From the NCBI GenBank assembly GCA_910588565.1, contig CAJUPF010000059.1:1-19482 (forward strand): a stretch of DNA of 19,482 nt, read 5' to 3'. The notes under the pieces were generated by a model, which saw only the letters and a list, made by a program, of their open reading frames with translations, searched no databases and was not told where the DNA came from. This stretch comes from an uncultured Lachnospiraceae bacterium. GTDB lineage: Bacteria > Bacillota > Clostridia > Lachnospirales > Lachnospiraceae. Shown in pieces: positions 9,601-14,211 of the stretch (its first letter is position 1; each line of letters begins with the position of its first letter). The position numbers and the translations under genes are program-made.

Positions 9601-10263
9601 GTCCCACCATTCTGATGCCCCAAATGTCACTTTATATGCTCCTGCATCCAGCGGAAGCTGGTATTTCATCACCTGTTCTTCTGATGGTTTCGTCTTATCC
9701 GCATACCAGCCGGAGGCATAATTGTCCGAACTGTTTGGATCATGGGAAAGATAATCTCCCAGATATCCCCACTGGTTTCCCTCCCTGTACTTTTGATCCC
9801 CTGTCTCATTCCGCAGATTCGCATATGCTGCAACCTCCCGGAACTTCGAGGAATTTGGCGAATTACATTCAATCACATATACCGCGTTCTCCATCGCCAT
9901 ATAAACATCAATAGAAGCTTTCTGATCACTGCCTGCAACAGTCCCCTCTACCGTTACTTTTCCGCTGTCGCCCGAAAAACTTTTTCCTGCAAGATTCCAG
10001 ACAACATCCCGTTCCCCTTCTTCTTCTCCGATTTTTACTTTTACTTTATCCGGTAAAACCGGTTTTACTCCGTTTACCGTATAAACATCCTCACAGGGTA
10101 AGATCTCCGTAACTTCCCCTGCATTACTCCGGGCCGCCTGCAGCGTTCCTGTCTGTGCAGCCGCCCGTATGGGCGCCGCCGGAACTGCCATTGATACACT
10201 CATAATACCTGCCAGTATCCGGGTAAACATTTTTTTCCACTTTTTTCTTCCCTCTTTCTGCAT
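3664..10263 (-). CDS. Giant secreted multi-domain glycosidase (GH43_24-like plus second GH43-like propeller)
   Basis: A 2199-residue extracellular enzyme. ATG at 10263 is preferred because GGGAGG lies 8 nt before it; the in-frame ATG at 10302 has no SD. Domains: Lys-rich signal peptide (1 to about 36); Big_4-like (50-122); beta-sandwich module (about 127-297); helical FIVAR-like stretch (298-363); second binding-module-like region (377-562); GH43_24-like propeller (565-937); three FIVAR repeats (939-1150); second GH43-like propeller (1157-1507); CBM96/DNRLRE-type module (1517-1731); three FIVAR repeats (1733-1957); Big2 tail. In the first propeller AHGG, ERPK (Glu680), REAP (Glu821), SGCTGW and TTQST (Gln882) fit exo-beta-1,3-galactanases, which lack the usual Asp base. 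In the second, Asp1204 (WDGG), Asp1393 (VEDP) and Glu1456 (IERP) could form an Asp-Asp-Glu triad. No LPXTG motif is present. Arabinogalactan as substrate is inferred. It has its own promoter and terminator. Confidence 0.88.
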   Translation of the reverse strand: MQKEGRKKWKKMFTRILAGIMSVSMAVPAAPIRAAAQTGTLQAARSNAGEVTEILPCEDVYTVNGVKPVLPDKVKVKIGEEEGERDVVWNLAGKSFSGDSGKVTVEGTVAGSDQKASIDVYMAMENAVYVIECNSPNSSKFREVAAYANLRNETGDQKYREGNQWGYLGDYLSHDPNSSDNYASGWYADKTKPSEEQVMKYQLPLDAGAYKVTFGASEWWDQWNDDKHRYMDAAVVHEDGTEQALGKFNAYNGGDWWSTTQFSGISCKDAEDLIFEIRKGEDGREPVISFLWVQKDLNLNQLKDALQKFSQLDKDRYADKQEAFAAVYQAALEGHPLLYLSSATQEAVDAAAAAIEAALEELGSAETVLSKEALEANHYVLYTANCGTPDPSVIPNTDSERLGLLQSSVDQKLGKDVVTGYRWGCDPDTQYSIVAKSAENATDIGRSFIYMSTESEFDKNKSTLGYSFEVPMIEAEGIEPNTYEVTVAFEHHWSGSDKTMNILLEGRTVATDVFAGDGDWVVRSFTTEVTDGELNVQVKAPRRTNSNGDPILNFIRVRAVKHTEPEITTYDYISGNAGETLYDTEGRRIQAHGGQVQKIGDTWYWIGEDKTNDYRPCGGIHMYSSKDLCNWDDEGVVLKTMESEDEFETDGYFKNLYGDLTDEEKTEIFIDLDRNNCVMERPKMLYNNKTGKYVIWFHADGRTPTNSADYGKAKAGVAVADSPAGPFQLLGSYKLNYHKASDGGPDGYYSYGYDGWDGRGSVRDMNLFQDDDGTAYVIYSSDGNQTTYISRLNEAYTGLAADRDEAVEGEDFIRAFGWSREAPAMFKYNGKYYIINSGCTGWAPNAAECWMSDSPLGTWRKMGRNGGNPCIDSGSDTTYTTQSTCVIPVDPDNGFYIYMGDRWNSGSLRDSRYVWLPMEFDGNDEPAIRSIADWNPQEKNLEAANKIFNSVFQEAEALKKTDYTKETWSVLQEAFDTAKAVQEKENASVQEITDARKALQAGMEGLQEAPKAAEEDWAKLEAAIRSAETKQESDYTDKSWSPFAKALAAAKELLEQKDAELSKEAVDEAASVLSEAQEGLKAAGREALEAAAEEARAKEEEVYTASSFTRLKKALEKAEAALADAGSSKADIKAALDALETALDKLVRKHISEETPVTQFMDCIEPMYITNELSSACWGAADVGARDPENGLEDQNMEHYCYWDGGIIKDEETGKYYMFASRWNQAGGHWGENGILGWQGSQAIYAVSDSLYGPYADQGPIWPDWCEGAGHNVFPFKLSTGDPLYKEGYRYAISISDTGMHGETANGTIHISKSLQGPWELIDNGNSGKLKASGGEGFSLSNISIMVRPDGKYEATNRNGDIAIADSVAGTWDVKVNGLWWKIDNMNPEQVEDPVIWYSDGLYHIVVNKWDARMAYYMTSEDGINNWTRRPGTAYTPIADFLRYEDGTINNWAKIERPNIYVEDGKIAAMTFAVIDVQKESDHGNDQHGSKVIVVPFSSEKLTELDAQPSPMESRTGILSTADAAAQSYGSEDGKNYGAEEFLQIQKSPDYLSRRMGRFGEGRNKPYNEYDNKIGYIKYDLSEYQMAEDEEIENAYLSLVYLEKVTGDAESTKIEAVLCDADWEEGSGKESVNGNAAAAHALTWNNRPKLNYSEEDAEGTIAQSELFYTADLKRVVNIDVTNLVRKFYSENPQSTELAFAIIATSTGSRMRVGSKEAGEEYAPMLVLNVKGDGTADKTALNAAIAEAETLNADDYTAESWEEFQKWLHAAKSVSEHKYAAQSAVNRALKNLNDAKKELVKTDTPITPGPDKADKTALDAAIRAAEALQEDDYTAESWAVFAEKLNTAKDVSQNKEADQAAVDEALDNLNKAKDTLVKKDTPVTSNPDNVDKAALEAAIQEAEALQVEDYTAESWAAFQEALKAAKAAAENKEADQAAVDKALNSLTEAREALQAASQKPPVTDVSVKVNKIVIKGSSNRLYQGESTQLQADIAPANASNKTVTWASSNSKIASVTAEGLVTGTGTGTAVITAAAADGSGVKGTYTITVLEREAAGAVKKITLKSNTKGIAAGKKVTIEAKVTATGNAVKTLAWSSSNKKYATVNSKGVVTTKKAGAGKTVTITAKAKDGSGVTAKIKVKIMKDSVKKISLKCSKKSVAAGKKVTVKASVKTSGKKKTVTITAAATDGTKKKASIKIRIK
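3667..4365 (-). repeat. C-terminal Big2 repeats, last one shortened
   Basis: Three Ig-like Big2 (PF02368-type) units in the glycosidase. The first runs from about VNKIVIKG to ITVLE, the second from AVKKITLK to VKIMKD (about 88 residues), and the third from SVKKISLK to the stop (56 residues). The third lacks the central WSSSNKKYATVNSKG strand region. Tails of this kind are common on surface proteins of Lachnospiraceae and may hold the enzyme at the cell wall. Confidence 0.75.
4393..5067 (-). repeat. Three tandem FIVAR repeats (C-terminal set)
   Basis: Three helical repeats of about 77 codons, each with a DDYTAESW-like or EDYTAESW-like core. DNA identity is high between the last two: the 28-bp stretches starting at 4451 and 4682 are nearly identical, a 231-bp period. 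The TDTP/KDTP proline linkers between repeats suggest rigid spacers between the CBM96 module and the Big2 tail. Confidence 0.8.
6817..7449 (-). repeat. Three FIVAR repeats between the two catalytic domains
   Basis: Helical, Ala/Glu/Lys-rich repeats with TDYTKETW, SDYTDKSW and EVYTASSF cores. They lie between the GH43_24-like domain and the second propeller and are more diverged from one another than the C-terminal set. They probably act as a spacer between the two enzymes. Confidence 0.75.
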
Positions 10264-10341
10264 ATTCAATTCCTCCCATGCGTTCAAGTTTTCCAGATGC
10301 ATTTTTGTTACATTTACATACTACAACTTCCTGTAAACAAT

Positions 10342-10370
10342 ATTATATACTCTTTTAGTCAAAAATCCAA
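10342..10370 (-). promoter_or_regulatory. Sigma-A promoter of the glycosidase gene
   Basis: The -35 is TTGGAT (10365-10370) and the -10 is a perfect TATAAT (10342-10347), with a 17-bp spacer. A start near 10335 gives a leader of about 70 nt to the preferred ATG. I found no match to the TGAAATCGATTTCA operator here. Confidence 0.6.
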
Positions 10371-10723
10371 TCCATTTCCACTTTGTTTTTAGTAAATTCT
10401 ACAAAATGAACAAAAACAAATCTCATGGCGTATTTTCAGATATTTTTAATCCTATCTTCTGACTCTTGTTTTTTAAGGAACAAAAAGTATGATAAATACG
10501 GAAAATGCTTAACTCAAATAAAAAAATACTTTCCTATTTTTTACAAATAATTTGCAAATTACAAGCATTACTTTTTTTATAAAATCCGCTTTTTTAGTAA
10601 AATTTCACAATTTGCACTAAAAACCCATCCCTCATAAGCTTCACTGCGCTTAAAACTGCCGCAGGGCGCTAAATGTTCGGTATTTACTTACATTTTCCTA
10701 ATCTGTATGCCGCTTTCTGGCGC
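10371..10723. other. AT-rich intergenic stretch without a recognised gene
   Basis: Very A/T-rich with poly-A/T runs to about 10620, then a short GC-richer part (10640-10675). No supported ORF, RNA gene or clear operator was found. It may hold upstream promoter elements for the glycosidase gene. Confidence 0.4.
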
Positions 10724-10765
10724 AAAAAAAGACCCGCATTCCTTTCCTTACAAGGCCTGCGGGCC
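10724..10765 (-). terminator. Rho-independent terminator of the lipoprotein gene
   Basis: On the minus strand GGCCCGCA pairs with TGCGGGTC (one G-U pair) around a loop, followed at once by seven T residues. It lies 18 bp past the lipoprotein stop codon. Confidence 0.85.
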
Positions 10766-10783
10766 GCACCGCTATAACTGCAC

Positions 10784-11404
10784 TTATACAAAAAAACTGA
10801 TGGTAACAATCTCCGCCTGAATGTTTTCCCCATCATAATATCCGGAAATCTCAACCGCACAGGTTTCTTTCAGATCAGAAAAACTCCCGGCTCGCCGTTC
10901 CACATCAGCATCCCCATTCACGCCGCTGTTTTTCACGTTTTTTACCTCATACTGCGTAGCATCTGAAACATATATCGTAACAAGCTCCTCGTCCGAACTG
11001 CCTTCAGCCGGTGCAACCAGAATTCCATCTCCTTCTGTATAAGACTTGCTGGCCACAAAACTGTCACTGCCAATGCTTTTTACATTTCCAATCAGATATG
11101 CCTCCTCTTTTGCGGCATTTCCTGCCGAATCATTTTCTCCAGTGTCTTCCGGTTTCCCGTCACCGCCGCCGTCGTCTGCTTCCGGAACTTCATTTCCATC
11201 CGATTGTGTGGGAGCTGCCAGATTATCTTCTGCGGAATCTTCCCCGCCATCGTCATATGGAGCCTCGGTATCCCCGGAAAAAGTTTCTTCTGGCGGTTTT
11301 TCCGCATTCAAAGACGTTGTACTGCCTGCATCCCCACACCCTGTTACGGTTGCCAGAACTACAGTTATCATAAGCATCCATGTTTTCATTTTTCTGTTCT
11401 TCAT
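10784..11404 (-). CDS. Small acidic lipoprotein of unknown function
   Basis: A 206-residue exported lipoprotein. The start at 11404 is chosen because AAAGGA lies 7 nt before it; a longer frame to 11494 has no SD and no signal-like start. Residues 1-22 form a signal peptide (MKNRKMKTWMLMITVV) ending in the lipobox VTGC, with Cys23 as the lipidated residue. About 70 residues rich in Asp, Glu, Gly and Ser follow, a flexible acidic linker. The last 110 residues or so look beta-rich (YLIGNVKSIGSDSFV, LVTIYVSDATQYEVK, AEIVTISFF) and may be a small barrel of the DUF5666 kind, but I do not recognise the family firmly. It follows the MATE gene in the same direction after a 184-bp gap with no clear promoter, and has its own terminator. 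Confidence 0.72.
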   Translation of the reverse strand: MKNRKMKTWMLMITVVLATVTGCGDAGSTTSLNAEKPPEETFSGDTEAPYDDGGEDSAEDNLAAPTQSDGNEVPEADDGGGDGKPEDTGENDSAGNAAKEEAYLIGNVKSIGSDSFVASKSYTEGDGILVAPAEGSSDEELVTIYVSDATQYEVKNVKNSGVNGDADVERRAGSFSDLKETCAVEISGYYDGENIQAEIVTISFFV

Positions 11405-11541
11405 TTCTTCATCCTTTCTTATACTGCGCCATATGGCATTGCGATGGGATTGTGACATCCCGTTTTGTGTTTCTGAACAAAAAAATAGTAACAAGCATAC
11501 CTCTAAAAAGCCTCTAAACTCTGATTTTTCTTTTCCTCTCT

Positions 11542-11577
11542 GGAAGCAGTGTCATAGCCTGAAATGAAACCGCTTCC
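11542..11577. repeat. Imperfect inverted repeat between the MATE and lipoprotein genes
   Basis: GGAAGC and GCTTCC arms extend to about 13 bp with one G-U pair and one mismatch. No T-run follows on either strand, so it is not a classic terminator. It lies 12 bp past the MATE stop and may be an RNA-stabilising or partial termination structure. Confidence 0.4.
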
Positions 11578-11588
11578 ATGTCCCAATT

Positions 11589-12959
11589 TCATTCTGCCTT
11601 CCCATCCTTTCCACTTTCATTCTGCAATTTCCCCATAAACCAGACTGAAAACGGCACGGAAACAGCAAATGCCAGAATATCCGCCACCGTCTGGGCAATC
11701 TGTATACCATACAATCCCAGGAAACGCGGCAGAATCACAATTGCCGGCAGAAAAAACAGCCCGCTCCTTAGGCTTGAAAGAAACGTGGCAATCACATTTT
11801 TTCCAATACTCTGAAACATCATATTGGCACAGACAGACAGCGGCAGAAAGAACAGCGCCACAAGCTGCGCCTGCAGGGCAAACGTCCCAATCGCTATTAC
11901 TTCCGGATCACTGCGGAAAAACCCTACCAGATGCGGCGAATAAACTATGCCGGCAACAGCGGCGGCTCCCAGCACGACTTCCCCGGCCGCACAGGTAAAC
12001 AAAAATCCCCGCCGTACACGGTCAAATCTGCGCGCGCCATAATTAAACGCGCAGACCGGCTGAAATCCCTGCCCGATTCCAAGCCCCACTGCAAAAACAA
12101 AGAAATAAATCCTGTTTACAATCGTCATAGCCGCTACCGCCGCATCCCCATAGAGGCCCGCCTGTCCGTTCAGCAGCATAGTAGAAATACTGGAAAGGCC
12201 CTGGCGCATCAGGCTGGGCATCCCTGTTTTACAGATTAGCACAACTTCCTTCCAGTCATGCGTAATATGTCCCCACTTTAGCTTGCTCTCTGTTTTTCCT
12301 CCAAGAAACATATACAGCAAAATCAAAAAGCTGATCGTCTGGGAACACGCCGTAGCCAGTCCCGCCCCGGACACGCCAAGGCCGCATCGCTCTATCAAAA
12401 TATAATCCCCAAATATATTTAATACAGCGCCAGAGGTAAGACCGGCCATGGCAAACATTGCTTTTCCCTCATAGCGGAGAATATTATTTAATACACAGCT
12501 GGCCGTCATAAACGGCGCTGCTGCAAGAATAAACCCTGTATAGGTTTTCGCATAGGGAAGAATCGTATCCGTACTTCCCAGAATCCGCAGAAACGGTGTA
12601 AAAAAGAGTACTCCAAACACAGTAATGCCAATTCCCGCTGTAAGAGAACAGACAAAGGAAGTCGAGGCAAAACGGGAGGCGCTCTCTACATCCTTGGCTC
12701 CTAATTTTCTGGAAATAATACTGCCTGCCCCATGTCCAAACATAAATCCAAACGCCTGAATCACTGCCATCAATCCAAAGACAATCCCGACTGCGCCGGA
12801 TGCGCTGGTGCCGATTTTACCTACAAACCAGGTATCCGCCATATTATAAATATTGGTCACCAACATACTGATTGTAGTTGGAATCCCCAGCGCAATAATC
12901 AGCCGGGAGACGGGTGTTTCTGTCATTTTTCTGTATTGCCGCATTTCGCTGTCCGGCAT
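11589..12959 (-). CDS. MATE family multidrug/cation efflux transporter
   Basis: About 456 residues with twelve hydrophobic segments arranged as two MatE halves. It would export drugs or other organic compounds in exchange for Na+ or H+. The family pattern is clear: PTTISMLVTNIYNMADTWFVGKIG in the first helix region, MFGHGAGSIISRKLGAKD after it, and GIGQGFQPVCAFNYGARR in the second half. The start is uncertain: a GTG at 13010 has no SD; the ATG at 12959 has GAGG 9 nt upstream and is preferred; ATGs at 12944 and 12926 are possible. The promoter lies at 13034-13062, and a palindrome just after the predicted transcription start may be an operator. The substrate cannot be told. Confidence 0.9.
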   Translation of the reverse strand: MPDSEMRQYRKMTETPVSRLIIALGIPTTISMLVTNIYNMADTWFVGKIGTSASGAVGIVFGLMAVIQAFGFMFGHGAGSIISRKLGAKDVESASRFASTSFVCSLTAGIGITVFGVLFFTPFLRILGSTDTILPYAKTYTGFILAAAPFMTASCVLNNILRYEGKAMFAMAGLTSGAVLNIFGDYILIERCGLGVSGAGLATACSQTISFLILLYMFLGGKTESKLKWGHITHDWKEVVLICKTGMPSLMRQGLSSISTMLLNGQAGLYGDAAVAAMTIVNRIYFFVFAVGLGIGQGFQPVCAFNYGARRFDRVRRGFLFTCAAGEVVLGAAAVAGIVYSPHLVGFFRSDPEVIAIGTFALQAQLVALFFLPLSVCANMMFQSIGKNVIATFLSSLRSGLFFLPAIVILPRFLGLYGIQIAQTVADILAFAVSVPFSVWFMGKLQNESGKDGKAE

Positions 12960-12995
12960 ATCGCTTCGCCTCGCTTTTTCATTATTTTTGCCGTA

Positions 12996-13009
12996 TGGCA
13001 CGTATGCCA
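12996..13009. promoter_or_regulatory. Palindrome TGGCACGTATGCCA, possible repressor site
   Basis: TGGCA and TGCCA arms around CGTA, about 18 nt downstream of the predicted MATE transcription start. TTTTG and CAAAA lie further out on either side. The position suits a repressor operator or a small leader hairpin. Confidence 0.4.
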
Positions 13010-13033
13010 CAAAAGGTATTTTGTATCAATATT

Positions 13034-13062
13034 AGTATAGTGCATTCTGTCTATTTTTACAA
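13034..13062 (-). promoter_or_regulatory. Sigma-A promoter of the MATE gene
   Basis: The -35 is TTGTAA (13057-13062) and the -10 is TATACT (13034-13039), with a 17-bp spacer. Start of transcription is predicted near 13027. Confidence 0.6.
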
Positions 13063-13103
13063 ATTTTTCGTAACAGCAAAGCCAGAAAAGAACCAATCAA
13101 ACT

Positions 13104-13205
13104 ATGCCGTCAAAACCAGTCCTTTCAGACGCCGATAAAAAAGCGATCCGCAAAAAATCAGAAGAACTGTGTGAGGAATGTCGGATAGCGCAAGGGTACA
13201 AAAAA
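13104..13205 (+). pseudogene. Possible remnant of a TetR-type regulator
   Basis: About 34 codons starting MPSKPVLSDADKKAIRKK read like the first helix of a TetR/AcrR-family DNA-binding domain, ending at QGYKK where family members continue with the recognition helix (TS..ELC..AGIS). After GYKK the frame runs into AT-rich DNA with no similarity and overlaps the next gene. No strong SD is present. A divergent regulator beside a MATE gene is a common arrangement, so a decayed regulator is plausible. The match is by eye only and could be chance. Confidence 0.3.
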
Positions 13206-13262
13206 CAAGTATTAAACATTTATGTGACAAAGCAGTTATGTCTATATATAACACATTTTCTG

Positions 13263-13291
13263 TTGTCCCTATCCCAAAATCATGCTAGAAT
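13263..13291 (+). promoter_or_regulatory. Sigma-A promoter of the dCTP-deaminase-like gene
   Basis: The -35 is TTGTCC (13263-13268) and the -10 is TAGAAT (13286-13291), with a 17-bp spacer. The predicted leader is about 23 nt. Confidence 0.6.
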
Positions 13292-13320
13292 AAACAAAAA
13301 AACGAAAGCAGGCGATCCAC

Positions 13321-13836
13321 ATGATCCTAACCGGAAATGAAATCAAAAAAAATATCGGAAAAAACATTATTATCACCCCGTACGACGAATCCCAGGTAAA
13401 CCCCAACAGTTACAATTTAAAACTCAGCAGCGAAATCGCCGTTTACGAGGATGAAATTTTAGATCCCAAGAAGGAAAACAAAGTCCAGAATATGATCATC
13501 CCCGATGAAGGTTTTATTCTCGAACCCGGCAAATTATATCTGGCCAAAACTCTGGAATATACGGAGACTTACAATTATGTCCCCATTTTATTTGGCCGCT
13601 CCTCCATGGGACGCCTGGGACTTGGCATACATGTAACGGCAGGATTCGGCGATGTCGGCTTCTGCGGATACTGGACACTGCAGCTGACCTGTCTGCAAAG
13701 AGTAAAAATTTATCCCTATATGAAAATCTGCCAGATTGTCTATTTTTCCGTTCAGGGAGAAACGGAGAACTATATCAGCGATAAATACCAGAACAGTGAC
13801 AGAATTATGGCGTCCCAGATCTATAAAGAAATGTAA
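13321..13836 (+). CDS. dCTP deaminase family protein (Dcd/dUTPase fold), catalytic Glu replaced
   Basis: A 171-residue homologue of dCTP deaminase, the trimeric enzyme that turns dCTP into dUTP. Family landmarks are NPNSYNLKL (28-35), GRSSMGRLGL (92-101), HVTAGFGDVGF (104-114) and a C-terminal KYQN segment (155-158). In active enzymes the next strand carries the catalytic glutamate (VLEF in E. coli, Glu138; WTLE in clostridial relatives). Here the segment is GYWTLQLTC, codon CAG, placing Gln121 at that position. The acidic residue usually just before GRSS is Phe91, and the C-terminal KYQ lid has lost its usual Gly and Pro. Fold and nucleotide binding may remain, but deamination is doubtful. 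The SD is weak (AGCAGG, 8-nt spacer). It is the only complete plus-strand gene, with its own promoter and a shared terminator. Confidence 0.85.
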   Translation: MILTGNEIKKNIGKNIIITPYDESQVNPNSYNLKLSSEIAVYEDEILDPKKENKVQNMIIPDEGFILEPGKLYLAKTLEYTETYNYVPILFGRSSMGRLGLGIHVTAGFGDVGFCGYWTLQLTCLQRVKIYPYMKICQIVYFSVQGETENYISDKYQNSDRIMASQIYKEM

Positions 13837-13865
13837 CTGCAGCCAATGTTAGGCGCTGGCTCTGC

Positions 13866-13930
13866 AAAAAGCCCAGGGGCAAAACGCACACTGACGATAC
13901 TGTCAGCCGCCTGAACTCCCTGGGCTTTTT
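13866..13930. terminator. Bidirectional terminator between the dcd-like gene and copA
   Basis: AAAAAGCCCAGGG pairs perfectly with CCCTGGGCTTTTT, giving a T-run on both strands. A second small hairpin (CTGAC-GATACT-GTCAG, 13891-13906) sits in the loop. Another stem, TGCAGCCA with TGGCTCTGCA, lies just before it (about 13838-13865). It ends transcripts arriving from both sides. Confidence 0.85.
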
Positions 13931-14001
13931 ATTTTTCTATTTTATCATTTCATCCAACGCGTTACGATACAGCAGTTTCTGCATAGCAGTGCAAAATCCA
14001 T

Positions 14002-14211
14002 CTACTGCACAGACAGTACCTTATAATCCTGTTCTTCTACTGCAGTCTTTAACACATCATCCGGCACCTCTTGTTCCAAAGTCACAACTGCCGTTCCTGC
14101 CTCATGGCTGACTGCCGCTTCTGCCACACCGTCAATGCACTCTAAGGTCTTTTTCACCCTTGCCTCACAGTGTCCGCACATCATACCTTCAATTTTCATC
14201 GTTTTTTCCAT
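14002..14211 (-). CDS. Nested CopZ-like copper chaperone read from an internal start in copA
   Basis: Inside the copA frame, TGGAGG (14220-14225) lies 8 nt before an ATG at 14211. From there the frame gives a compact 69-residue protein, MEKTMKIEGMMCGHCEARVK onward, the size and layout of a free CopZ chaperone, with CxxC at residues 12 and 15. It may be made both as the tail of CopA and as a separate chaperone. The start signals are seen directly; separate synthesis is inferred. Confidence 0.5.
   Translation of the reverse strand: MEKTMKIEGMMCGHCEARVKKTLECIDGVAEAAVSHEAGTAVVTLEQEVPDDVLKTAVEEQDYKVLSVQ

Noticed and set aside
10264..10302. Longer start of the glycosidase at ATG 10302
   Set aside because: No SD precedes it and it adds 13 residues in front of a typical signal peptide; the ATG at 10263 has GGGAGG at good distance.
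12927..12983. Short upstream frame (19 codons) in the MATE leader that ends by overlapping the ATG at 12926
   Set aside because: It has no SD and its peptide is not telling; the overlap could be chance. It remains a reason to doubt the exact MATE start.
13104..13340. Full 78-codon plus-strand frame as a real small protein
   Set aside because: Only the first 34 or so codons look like protein; the rest is AT-rich, contains the dcd promoter and overlaps the dcd start.
13321..13836. dCTP deaminase as an anti-phage defence gene
   Set aside because: Known defence dCTP deaminases belong to a different, zinc-dependent deaminase fold; no other defence gene lies nearby and the active site here looks altered.
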